Positions 1 through 8,900 of a stretch of 13,341 bases of DNA are shown one piece after another. The stretch lies in the NCBI GenBank assembly GCA_003477045.1, contig DMTS01000119.1, forward strand, positions 1 through 13,341, written 5' to 3'. The translations under genes and the position numbers were made by a program. Source of the DNA: Candidatus Delongbacteria bacterium. GTDB taxonomy: Bacteria > UBA4055. Position 1 is the first letter of the stretch, and the number at the start of each line of letters is the position of its first letter. Below the pieces are notes generated by a model. That model had not been told where the DNA came from. It did not search any database and worked only from the letters and a program-made list of their open reading frames with translations.

Positions 1-941
1 CCGCTTAAAGATGATCTCGGGGAATCAAATACCACAAATCCGACCTGTTCGTTCAGCTCGTTAACGGGTATGATGCACTGTCCGGTCAGTCTTATGAACG
101 ACAGTATATAATATATCTCCATAAAATTACTAAATGTCAAGAAATCATAATTAATTATTCTCGAACACCTCAGCTTTAATTCATCCGATTTTTCATTATT
201 TTCTCGGGTTAGTCCGTCTGAAATTTTCTCTATCTCGCCAAGTATTTTCCCGAAATCCGATACTATCTCATCTGAATTTTTCGACACCGAATCCATGTTT
301 GAAATTATCGTCATATCATAGCCGTCAAGCGAAAAAAATGATTTTGATGCTGTCCTGTTGGTTTTTAATGATGATATGAGCCAGTTAATGTCGCCGAAAA
401 GCCTTATTGCGGGAATTGTCAGTACCGAAAAACATTTTAGACCGGTACCGAAATAATCGAGAGAGGCAGTGTGATAATTTCCCCGCTCATCCATTGACAT
501 GTCTTCATTTCTGAACATATCTGCCAGTGCCGTGCAGTTGTTATAAGATCTTCGAATATCGTTTCCTCCTGTATGAGCAAAAAAAGTCAGATGGTCGGAA
601 TAATTTATAAGAAGGTATGTATCCAGACTGCGGTGATGATATAGTTTCATTTTTGTCAGAACATCATTTCTGCGGGCAGGTAGTATTCTGAATTTCTGGA
701 GTCTGATTATTTCGGACTGGTCGATCGCGGCTATATCAAACTTAATAACTGTGCCATTAGTAATTAGCTCCCCGAGTACTTCATCTGCCTTTTTTTCTAC
801 CTGTCTGAAGCTGTTATGAACTCCGGCAGAAGGGAAATTGATAGCCCTGAAGTTTCTGACTATCCTTACAGAAGAATACAATGATATTTTGTTTTCCCCG
901 CCTTTGAACCATTCCGGTATGTTTGCTTTTGTGTCATCCAT
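1..941 (-). CDS. McsB-like ATP:guanido phosphotransferase homologue, probable pseudokinase (3' end outside window)
   Basis: The frame opens at ATG 939-941, three bases after the lipA stop, and stays open to the window edge, giving 313 visible residues. I translated it by hand. Its motif order follows bacterial protein-arginine kinase McsB (about 350 residues): an N-terminal P-W-like 'PEWFKGG', then SSVRIVRN (23-30) where McsB has SSRVRLARN, NYSDH (113-117) for NEEDH, SLDYFGTGL (160-168) for CPTNVGTGL, and a C-terminal part with matching hydrophobic spacing. McsB phosphorylates arginines on proteins, marking them for ClpCP. Here the catalytic Cys is Ser, the acidic pair of NEEDH is Tyr-Ser, the first Arg of SRVR is Ser, and the Arg of GTGLR is Lys. 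The fold is therefore probably kept and catalysis probably lost. It may still bind nucleotide or phosphoarginine, which is inference. No strong Shine-Dalgarno precedes the start, so translation is probably coupled to lipA. Confidence 0.72.
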   Translation of the reverse strand, partial: MDDTKANIPEWFKGGENKISLYSSVRIVRNFRAINFPSAGVHNSFRQVEKKADEVLGELITNGTVIKFDIAAIDQSEIIRLQKFRILPARRNDVLTKMKLYHHRSLDTYLLINYSDHLTFFAHTGGNDIRRSYNNCTALADMFRNEDMSMDERGNYHTASLDYFGTGLKCFSVLTIPAIRLFGDINWLISSLKTNRTASKSFFSLDGYDMTIISNMDSVSKNSDEIVSDFGKILGEIEKISDGLTRENNEKSDELKLRCSRIINYDFLTFSNFMEIYYILSFIRLTGQCIIPVNELNEQVGFVVFDSPRSSLS

Positions 942-944
942 TTT

Positions 945-1823
945 TTAAGCTTTTCTTATAGATGATATTATTTCCGCAGCATTATATGAGCTCCGAGTAA
1001 AAGGAGACGCATAAACATATTTTATGCCGAACGATCTTGCCAGCTCAGTGAATCTTTCAAACCACTCGGGTGTTAAAAATTTCTCTACAGGAATATTGTT
1101 TTTTGAAGGTCTCAGATACTGTCCGCATGTAAAAATATCTATTCCTGTTTCAGACAGGTCGTGAAGAAGCCGTTTCAGTTGGTCATCGGTTTCGCCCAGG
1201 CCTACCATTATTCCGGATTTTGAAAGTATTGCGTTATTATCCATTTTGATCCCTTTCAGAAAACTTAATGATCTATCGTAGTCCGCTTCAGGTCTGATCT
1301 TTGAATACAGTTCTCTTACTGTTTCTATGTTATGGTTGAAAATATCAGGTTTTTCATCAGATACTCTTATCCTGTCTGCCTCAATTCCTTTAAAATCCGG
1401 TGTCAGCACCTCTACTGTCGCTTGAGTCAGCTTCCTGACCTCCCTTATCACACTTGCAAAATGCCCGGACCCGCCGTCGGGAAGATCGTCACGGGTAACT
1501 GATGTAATTACTGCGTGTACAAGTTTCAAATCCTTTACCATTTCCGCCACTTTTAACGGCTCATCGGGATCGAGGAAGTCGGGTGCCTGATGGGTTACGC
1601 TGCAGAATCTGCAGTTTCTCGAACATTTATCCCCCATTATTATGAATGTTGCGGTCTTTTTTTTGCCGAAACATTCCGACAGGTTGGGACACTTTGCTTC
1701 TTCGCATACGGTATGCAACTTATTTTTGCGGAGTTCTTTTTTAAGCTCCATTACTTCGGAATTGTGTTTAAAATCCACCTTTATCCAGTCGGGCAGACTT
1801 CTTTTATTTGTCGTTATTTTCAT
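945..1823 (-). CDS. lipA: Lipoyl synthase (radical SAM)
   Basis: LipA inserts two sulfurs into protein-bound octanoyl groups to make the lipoyl cofactor of 2-oxoacid dehydrogenases and the glycine cleavage H protein, acting in the cytoplasm. The 292-residue product has all the hallmarks. The auxiliary-cluster motif CEEAKCPNLSEC places cysteines at 40, 45 and 51. The radical SAM motif CSRNCRFC places them at 67, 71 and 74. The closing RSSY motif is at 277-280. An upstream TTG at 1859 would add 12 residues, but ATG 1823 is preferred because AAGGTG lies seven bases before it and the protein then begins like other LipA proteins (…LPDWIKV). It overlaps the end of the histidine kinase gene by 20 bases, so translation is probably coupled. 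No lipB, lplA or lipoyl-dependent enzyme is visible nearby. Nothing suggests loss of activity. Confidence 0.97.
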   Translation of the reverse strand: MKITTNKRSLPDWIKVDFKHNSEVMELKKELRKNKLHTVCEEAKCPNLSECFGKKKTATFIIMGDKCSRNCRFCSVTHQAPDFLDPDEPLKVAEMVKDLKLVHAVITSVTRDDLPDGGSGHFASVIREVRKLTQATVEVLTPDFKGIEADRIRVSDEKPDIFNHNIETVRELYSKIRPEADYDRSLSFLKGIKMDNNAILSKSGIMVGLGETDDQLKRLLHDLSETGIDIFTCGQYLRPSKNNIPVEKFLTPEWFERFTELARSFGIKYVYASPFTRSSYNAAEIISSIRKA

Positions 1824-4410
1824 CGAACAGCACCTTATGTACTTTTTCTGACAGAGCAAATATCGTATAAGGTTTCTGAATAAAATCAGAAACTCCCGCT
1901 TTTAAAACATCCTCGACCCTCTTGTCTTTGGTAAAACCGGATGTCATAATAACTTTAACATCTTTGTTTATTTTTTTCAGTTCATCGAAAGTCTCCCTGC
2001 CGTTTTTGTTGGGCATCATCATATCAAGCAGAACAAGATCTATTTCATACTCTCTTTCTTTATATGCTGTTATTCCCGTATCCCCGTCATCTGCGAGAAT
2101 TACTTCATATCCTGCCTGCATCAGCATGGATCTTGCAAGTTCGCGCAGTACAGGTTCATCATCAACAACAAGTATTGTGCCTGAACTTTTTTTTACCTGT
2201 ACTGAATCCCTCCTGCGATCTGTTTCAGCTTCTTTTTTATATTTCGGTAAATACATTTTAAACTCCGTGCCTTTACCGGGAGTCGAATCTACATCAATAA
2301 ACCCGCCGAACTGCTGAATTATATTATAAACTATTGTCAGACCCAGGCCGGTACCCATACTTTTGTCCTTCGTTGAAAAAAAAGGTTCGAAGATCTGGCT
2401 TATTATTACCCTGTCCATACCGACACCTGTATCTTTGACCGATATTTTTAAATATTCATTTACATTATCCGGAGAAGTATATCCCGCCAGCTCAGAATCA
2501 GAAACATAATCCGATACTTCAATGGTCAGTACGCCTCCAGGCTGCTGATCCGCCGGTCTCATAATCGTCATTGCGTGGCTGGCGTTTATTGCAAGGTTCA
2601 GGATCACTTGCTCAAGCTGAGTAAAGTCTGCATAGATTGAAGATACTGTATCAAGATTGACACCTTCGATCTTTATAGATTTATCGAATGTATTCGAGCA
2701 TATTTTTATAATATGTATCAGAACCTCCGAAACATCGACCTTTTCCATTGTTGTATTCTGTTTTCGCGACAGGGTAAGCAGTCTTTGAACTATATCACCC
2801 GCTCTCCTGCCTGACTGCTCCATAATGTCTAGGTATTCCGTAAGCTGTTCTTTTGTTATCTCAAGATTCTTGTCGAGTTTATACTTAAGGATCGATACCA
2901 CTCCGACTATTCCGCTTAAGATATTATTAAAATCGTGGGCGATGCCCCCGGCCAGAGTTCCGATCGTTTCCATTTTCTGCGCCTGCCTCAGCTGCTCTTC
3001 CTTTTTCTTCAGTTCCGTTATATCATCTATTCTGATCACAGAGCCTTTGACACCGTTTGCTATAAGCGGAAACAGATGAATATTAAGATTGACTTTCTCC
3101 CCGTTTCTAAAAGGCTCGCGGTACATCTCGATATGGCCTCTTTCATTTATCACTCGTAGAAGTTCATCCTTATAAACTCCGAGCTTGGATATCGCTTTCC
3201 ATATCTCTTCTCCCTTCTTCAGTACGGAATCGGGATCCTTATACTTTTCGGCTGACCTGTTCCACTGTGTTATTTTTCCGTTGTTGTCAACCGCTATCAT
3301 AGCTGAAGGCATAGATTCGAATATATTGAGAAGATAATTCTGTAGATATTTTATTCTTGCGAAGCTTCTTCCGAGGCTTGAAGACATCCTGTTGTACTCG
3401 TCTGCAAGTCTTCCGATCTCGTCATTTCCTGTTATCGGCAGGGCTTCTATGGGTTGTCCGCTGTCGATCTGCTGAGATACATTCCCGATCCCTTCAAGAA
3501 GTTCTGAAATAGGGTTCACTATTTTATTTCTGATGAACAACCCCAGCACAAGGGTCAGGCCAATAAAAGTAAGCATAAGTATCGTAAAATGCTTTTTTGC
3601 AGTCCGTATGTAGTTCTGATTTTCGACTATACTTACTGCTCCCGAATAATTATTTCTGAAATTATCGAGTTTGAATACCAGTATTTTTCTGTTCCTGCTT
3701 GATATCTTTCCTTCTATCATCAGCCTTTCCTCTCCTCCGGGATGGTCGAGAAGTATGCTTCCTGGAGCGAGAATGAAACCGTATTCGTCAAAGATCGTTG
3801 AGAATCTGTTAAGAGTCTTTCCATCGTGTTTTTCAAATAGTGTAAAATCGAAATTCAGTATTTTGCTGAACTCGATGAAGTTATTGCCGTCAATAATTTT
3901 CCCTACTGTAACAAAAACAGGGTTCCCGTTGATATTTTCGCTGATTTTTAATAGCGCTACAAAATTATTTTCAGTGTAATTTATTTCAGGCTGCGAGGTT
4001 TCATTGCCCAAATCAAGGCCGTCAGTTTTTTTAACTGTTTCCGAATAGAACATGTCCGGTCCGGTACCTATTTGCGAAATACTGACAAAATCGAAACCGT
4101 AATTCATTTTCATATAAGTGTATAATTCTCTTATATCAACTTCGCCATTTATTAAGGATCTCAGTTTTGAACGGTACTCAAAATCATCCCTGATCTTTAT
4201 TCTGTTGGCCGATATCAGATCCAGATTACGGTCAAAAATTGTCGTAACATAATTTTCACCCGCTTTTAGCGAGGTTGCTACCGTCTCGTTATAGTTTTCG
4301 ACTACGAGATCGTAAACGAAATATGTCACTACGCATATCGGAGTAAATACTATCAGTATAAATAGCAGTATAAGTTTAAAAAGCAGTCTGTTCTTTATAA
4401 ACCCGAACAT
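1804..4410 (-). CDS. Membrane hybrid sensor histidine kinase with C-terminal receiver domain
   Basis: The 868-residue protein senses a signal outside the membrane and passes phosphate to its own receiver. Visible order: membrane helix about 11-33; an extracytoplasmic sensor region about 38-272 that I cannot assign to a family; second helix about 274-293; HAMP about 294-350; PAS about 357-465; HisKA with phospho-acceptor H492 in AHDFNN; and HATPase_c with the N box around N605-N609, DTGVG at 660-664, an F box FEPFF and GTGLGL at 686-691. The receiver starts near 745 with acidic D750-D751, phospho-site D796, T823 and K846, so all catalytic residues are present. The AHDFNN-type H box and fused receiver are typical of one common hybrid kinase class. 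No DNA-binding or enzymatic output domain or separate response regulator is seen, so the partner is unknown. The start has AAGGA nine bases upstream, 16 bases after the nucleotidase-like gene. Confidence 0.95.
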   Translation of the reverse strand: MFGFIKNRLLFKLILLFILIVFTPICVVTYFVYDLVVENYNETVATSLKAGENYVTTIFDRNLDLISANRIKIRDDFEYRSKLRSLINGEVDIRELYTYMKMNYGFDFVSISQIGTGPDMFYSETVKKTDGLDLGNETSQPEINYTENNFVALLKISENINGNPVFVTVGKIIDGNNFIEFSKILNFDFTLFEKHDGKTLNRFSTIFDEYGFILAPGSILLDHPGGEERLMIEGKISSRNRKILVFKLDNFRNNYSGAVSIVENQNYIRTAKKHFTILMLTFIGLTLVLGLFIRNKIVNPISELLEGIGNVSQQIDSGQPIEALPITGNDEIGRLADEYNRMSSSLGRSFARIKYLQNYLLNIFESMPSAMIAVDNNGKITQWNRSAEKYKDPDSVLKKGEEIWKAISKLGVYKDELLRVINERGHIEMYREPFRNGEKVNLNIHLFPLIANGVKGSVIRIDDITELKKKEEQLRQAQKMETIGTLAGGIAHDFNNILSGIVGVVSILKYKLDKNLEITKEQLTEYLDIMEQSGRRAGDIVQRLLTLSRKQNTTMEKVDVSEVLIHIIKICSNTFDKSIKIEGVNLDTVSSIYADFTQLEQVILNLAINASHAMTIMRPADQQPGGVLTIEVSDYVSDSELAGYTSPDNVNEYLKISVKDTGVGMDRVIISQIFEPFFSTKDKSMGTGLGLTIVYNIIQQFGGFIDVDSTPGKGTEFKMYLPKYKKEAETDRRRDSVQVKKSSGTILVVDDEPVLRELARSMLMQAGYEVILADDGDTGITAYKEREYEIDLVLLDMMMPNKNGRETFDELKKINKDVKVIMTSGFTKDKRVEDVLKAGVSDFIQKPYTIFALSEKVHKVLFDENNDK
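1831..1836 (-). promoter_or_regulatory. Ribosome binding site deciding the lipA start
   Basis: AAGGTG on the minus strand lies seven bases before ATG 1823, inside the last codons of the histidine kinase gene. This favours ATG 1823 over the longer TTG start at 1859. Confidence 0.7.
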
Positions 4411-4426
4411 ACCGGATCATCCTTGT

Positions 4427-5950
4427 CTAAAGTTTTGAAATGTCAGTTATCCTGTTGTTTTCATGAGCTTTTATGGTTATGGTTGCCATTATGAAATCCT
4501 TTAATATTTCGCGCATTTGTTTCTGATGCGTTTTAATCAGTGCTATTTTCATAGCGGTAAATTCCGTATAAGAGTCTCCCCCCTGATATATATAATCTGT
4601 CATAGACACTGAATAAACCCTGCCATGCTCGAGATTTTTTCCGTTTATCTTCACTGTTTTAGGTATAACTCTTGACATCGGCGGTTTCGACGAATCGTAG
4701 CTGAATGCAATGCCCGAAACCTGCAGAAAACTCTTGCTCATTTTTATAGCGCATGAACTCTCGAGAATTGTCAGTATCTGGCTTCCTGTCATCTCTACTG
4801 TGACAAGATTACCTTCGTAGGGAAGAACTCCGTAAAGGTCGCCAAGCGTGATCGGACCTTTTGAGAATCCCCTCCGCACTTTCCCGCTGTTCATTATGAA
4901 AATATCGGTCTTCGTATATTCTTTCATAATGTCGCTTATGAGATCTCCGAGTGGGGTTTCGGAAGTGAATTTTTCACCCGTTGCGTGTCCGATCTCATCG
5001 AGGGAATTTCCAAGTACTTTTCCTGTTATCGTTCTTATCATCTGGTCAATTTCAGCCATTTTACCTGTTAGATTCGGGTCAGGTTTCGCTGTTTCGGAAG
5101 TCACTTTATGCCTTTGCAGGTTAGTTATAATCCCGTTTTCAATAACGAACGATACCAGTTCTGATCCGTTTATACTGCTGTGCTGCACCGGTTTCTGTTT
5201 AGAGAGAATGCATGATTTGTTTTCTTCCGTAGTTGTCAGGAACAGATCAACTCCGGTGACCGCGAACAGTTTTTTAATTTCTTCCCTGGTCAGGTTGGAG
5301 GATGTGTTCATATCGCAGTCAAAGTCTCCGGCAACTATAATGTTTTTTATTCCTTTCGATTTCAGTTCTTTAATGCTGTTTTCGACTGCTGAAACAGGGT
5401 CGGTCACTATTATTCTGCTTATGTCTTTTTCTAGGTTTGCCTTTGTCACTTTGCCTGTACTTATTCCTATCACAGCCGAGATGCCGTCTTTCAGTATGAT
5501 ATAAGGTTTGATAAAACCTATCGTTGAAGAATCCCTGTATGTCAGGTTTGCTGAAACAAAAGGGAATTTTGCCGTTTCGGAAAGCTTTTCCAGCTCGTCA
5601 AATCCGAAGTAAAACTCTCTGTGCCCTATTATCAGGCAGGAGAAGTCAAGCTCGTTCATAAGCTCGATCACCGCTTTTCCGCCTGTAAAATACGCTTCAG
5701 CAGTTCCATAAATAAAATTGGAGTTGCCTATGATCTCCGTGTTACGGTTTACATTCTTGCCTTTCACTTCATATATCTTCGAAGATATAAGGCTGAATCC
5801 TCCAATCTTTACGCTGTCTTTCTGCATTGGGAAAATATTGCCGTTAAGCGAGTTGATCGAGACGACCGTAATGTCATTTTTGTTACCCGAACATGAAATC
5901 AGGAAATATACGGCAGCAGCTATAATGTTCAATGCTATAATTTTTTTCAT
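4427..5950 (-). CDS. Lipoprotein of the 5'-nucleotidase family with a degenerate metal site
   Basis: The 507-residue product begins with a lipoprotein signal (hydrophobic 4-17, lipobox LISC, lipidated C20), so it should sit on a membrane facing the periplasm or outside. Residues about 27-250 follow the metallophosphatase domain of UshA-type 5'-nucleotidases and about 308-470 the C-terminal substrate domain. The latter looks intact: NSGKVRRG at 354-361, GDLYGVLPY at 370-378 and YIYQGGDSY at 453-461. In the N-terminal domain each metal motif is altered: NDLHG is NSLNG (33-37), the GD motif is probably GN (75-76), GNHEFD is GHREFY (109-114), and the late GHTH motif is absent near 235-245. Family members hydrolyse nucleotides or related phosphoesters with two metals. 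This one probably binds a ligand without cleaving it, which is inference. The start is secure: GGGAGG six bases before ATG, next to the stop of the preceding gene. Confidence 0.85.
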   Translation of the reverse strand: MKKIIALNIIAAAVYFLISCSGNKNDITVVSINSLNGNIFPMQKDSVKIGGFSLISSKIYEVKGKNVNRNTEIIGNSNFIYGTAEAYFTGGKAVIELMNELDFSCLIIGHREFYFGFDELEKLSETAKFPFVSANLTYRDSSTIGFIKPYIILKDGISAVIGISTGKVTKANLEKDISRIIVTDPVSAVENSIKELKSKGIKNIIVAGDFDCDMNTSSNLTREEIKKLFAVTGVDLFLTTTEENKSCILSKQKPVQHSSINGSELVSFVIENGIITNLQRHKVTSETAKPDPNLTGKMAEIDQMIRTITGKVLGNSLDEIGHATGEKFTSETPLGDLISDIMKEYTKTDIFIMNSGKVRRGFSKGPITLGDLYGVLPYEGNLVTVEMTGSQILTILESSCAIKMSKSFLQVSGIAFSYDSSKPPMSRVIPKTVKINGKNLEHGRVYSVSMTDYIYQGGDSYTEFTAMKIALIKTHQKQMREILKDFIMATITIKAHENNRITDISKL

Positions 5951-5956
5951 AACTAG

Positions 5957-5962
5957 CCTCCC
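5957..5962 (-). promoter_or_regulatory. Strong ribosome binding site of the nucleotidase-like lipoprotein gene
   Basis: GGGAGG on the minus strand lies six bases before ATG 5950 and one base after the stop codon of the DUF4175 gene. It is the strongest Shine-Dalgarno sequence in the operon, so the lipoprotein may be translated more than its neighbours. Confidence 0.75.
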
Positions 5963-5963
5963 T

Positions 5964-8900
5964 TTAATTTTCCAGCTCTCTGAAATAGTTCTTTATCTTA
6001 ATTTTATACTTATTAGTATAGCCGTCCCTTAATGATCTTATCAACATCTCCTTTAGGTCTGTATCATTTTTCAGCTCATACTTCCCGGGATCAACAGCCT
6101 GTTTGTTTCCGGAAGCGCTTTCTCTTTTATTTTCGTATTTTTCTCTTTTTACCGACTCGATCGCGTCAAGAAGTTTATTTAAAGCCTGATTCTGGTTCGC
6201 CGTCAGAGATTCATCCAGCTTTCTGTCTTTCAGCTGCTTCTCGACCTCTTTCATAGAATCGCCTGCGCTGCCGAGCTTTTTACCGAGACCGGAATTACTC
6301 ATCTGTTCAGAGCTGCCATGCTGTCCGCCTTTTGGCGCACCCGCATTTCCCGGCTGACCGTCTTTACCGCTCCCACCCTGCCCTGCTGCAGGTCCGGGCA
6401 TACCGGCTGACGGTGAGCCGTCTTCACCCGGACTTCCTTCTTTGCCCGGCTGCTTCATTCCGCTCTGCATTTTCATCAGCGCATCATACAACTGGGCCTG
6501 TTCCATAGCCAATCTGTTCATCATCTGCTGCATCTGTGACATGCTCATCTGGCTTGAATTTCCCTTCATCGAGGATGTTCTGGAGTTAAGGTCAGCCTGC
6601 TGTTTTGCAAGCTCTTCCATTTTCTTAAGCATTTCTTCCAGACCGGACGGAGACGATGATCTGTCAATTTCATCTTTTGCGTCCCTTAGCATAACCGCAA
6701 GCTTGTTGACACCGCCCATGAGATAAGAATTTTTTTCATAAGATGATGAAAAATACCGGTTATTCATAACGACCGTGATCTGTCCGAACAGTTCTGATAT
6801 CCTTCCTATCTGGGCTACAGCGGATTTTTCGACGAAAAAGGTTTTTTTCGATATCGCAAATATTTTATCGCTGATTTCATTGAACAGAGATTCTGTCCTT
6901 GCAAACTTTTTCTGAATTTCCGCCGAATGAGAAGAACTTGCAGTGATATCTTTTGAAAAATTCTTAAGTTTTTCTATTTCCGAGGATACTAAAAGCAAAT
7001 CTGAAATGACTTCATCAAGCTCTTTCTTCAGATCGTCTTTCTGTTTATCAAGCATCTTCTTTTTAAGACCGGCGAGTTTTGATTTAGTGTCAAGAAGCTT
7101 TGAAGATATTTCGCTCCCTTTTTCTCCGGCATCATCCTGTTTGTTACCGCCGATCATATCCTTCATACCGGAAAAATCTTTATCGAGATTTTTTTCTTTA
7201 ACATCTTTCATCACTTCGCCAAAACCTTTTTCATTCGAGTCTGCGCTCAATTTTTCCAGCTCTTTTTCGAAAAAGCCGAAAGAGCTTTCTATTTTCTTTT
7301 CTTTTGAAACCAGCTCGCTGATGTCGTAATTTTTTTCTTTTATCGCTGAATTCACCTCGCTCTGCCTTGTGATCATATCGTCTATCTGTCTTAACAGCCT
7401 GTCGATCATATATTCGTTTTTTATCTGCTCCAGCATTTCGATAGATTTCTCAATGCCTTCGCTGAATTGCTTCTGCTGGTCCTCAAATTCTTGAAGAAGT
7501 TCCGAATATTTCTTTTTATCGAACTCTCCAAGTTCTGGAAGTTCATTCAGCTGTCTGAGTTTTTCTTTCATTTCCACAGTAAATAATTCATCAACAAGTT
7601 TTTGGAGTTTCATATATTTATTCATCGTTTCTTCACTAATTATTGAATTTTCCTCAAGTATCGAAATATTTTTCTGAATATCTTTCTGAAGCTCTTCTAG
7701 GCTTTTATTCATCCGTTCCTGATCATCGGCGATCTGCCTGAACTTCTTATCGTCCTCCCAGTCCGGTTTTTGATTCTTTTTCAATTTTTCTGAAATATCC
7801 GACAGCTTCTCAAGAACTGCGGAATTCTTTTCCAGTTCTTCTTTTAGAATTCTGTCCTGATTGATGTAATTTTCTTCGGATCCTGTAAGTAACTGCTCTA
7901 TTGAAGGAAGCATAACGGTTCTAATTTTGGAATCTGTGAATTTCGGGCCTGAAACCGCATCGTTATCATATACTCTGACGAACAATTCCACTTTATCTTC
8001 CGGGAGCAGGTTGAGTGAAGCACATGAAAAATATTTGTTTATAACCGAAATACCCTCACTGTCCTTCAAAAGTTCTATCTGTTCATCAATAAAATCCGTT
8101 CTGTTCATTTTGCCTGAAAATTCATTAAAAGACATTTTGCGGTAAAATATCCTTGCCCGACTAAGTTCAAAGTCGTCTGTGGCAGTAGCGAACACCGGGA
8201 CCTGCAGCGATTCATCTATCATCTGACCATCTTCCGGATAGATAATATTTACGACAGGGAACTCGTCTTTTATCATTTCGATTCTGTGAACTACGGGATT
8301 TTTATTCTGAAGGATCACATCCCCTGACCGGCTGTAAAGTTCAAATGAGAACTCGTAATTATTCAGAATTCTAAGATCAGCTAAATATGTTCCTCCATCA
8401 GACCGCATGAAGTATTTCTTTTTGCCGTCATCGAATCTGATCAGTGCGGAATCCAATTCTGCTGTGGGGGTCAGGATCATAGTTACCCGCGAACCTTTGT
8501 AAGCTGATATTTTTGATATTATCTCGTTGTATTCTTTAGAAGGTATCCTTGTGTATTGCGGCGGATCTACGGTCACGGAAAGGGAAGAAATGTCCGGGCG
8601 TTTAAGTATGGTAACGAATCCTGTGTCCGATACGGTTTCATGCGATTCAAAGAAATAATAAAATCCGGAAGATTCTGCGGATCTGCTTAAATATATGCTG
8701 TCCTGAGCCTGTGCAATTTCTTTGGATATGAAAGTATCTTCGCTGACCGATCTTTTTTTTAGAGTAATTATTCCCGGATTTTTACCTCTCAGGACACATA
8801 CAAGGTCAACTGAGTCTCTTTCGGCAGCTGTTATACTCGGATGAAGTAATTTAAGTGAATGCGATGCCGGCGGTCTGAAATCCATACCGTAGTTCACTAC

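Noticed and set aside
5..7. A TAA on the minus strand that could end the McsB-like gene
   Set aside because: Counting codons from ATG 941 shows this triplet is out of frame. The gene continues past the window edge.
1824..1859. A longer lipA beginning at TTG 1859
   Set aside because: ATG 1823 has a well-placed AAGGTG, and the extra 12 residues (MLCQKKYIRCCS) are not typical of LipA.
4848..5504. A 218-codon open frame on the plus strand opposite the nucleotidase-like gene
   Set aside because: It lies wholly antisense to a gene with recognisable domains, its product is a Ser/Phe/Ile-rich sequence with no motif, and it has no supporting neighbours. It is a shadow frame.
6309..6446. Possible collagen-like repeat or phage-tail-type segment
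   Set aside because: The Gly spacing is irregular and only about 45 residues long. It fits a flexible linker inside a DUF4175 protein.
6943..7329. A plus-strand open frame rich in Ser and Phe opposite the DUF4175 coiled coil
   Set aside because: The composition is what the complement of Lys/Glu-rich coiled-coil codons produces. It is not a gene.
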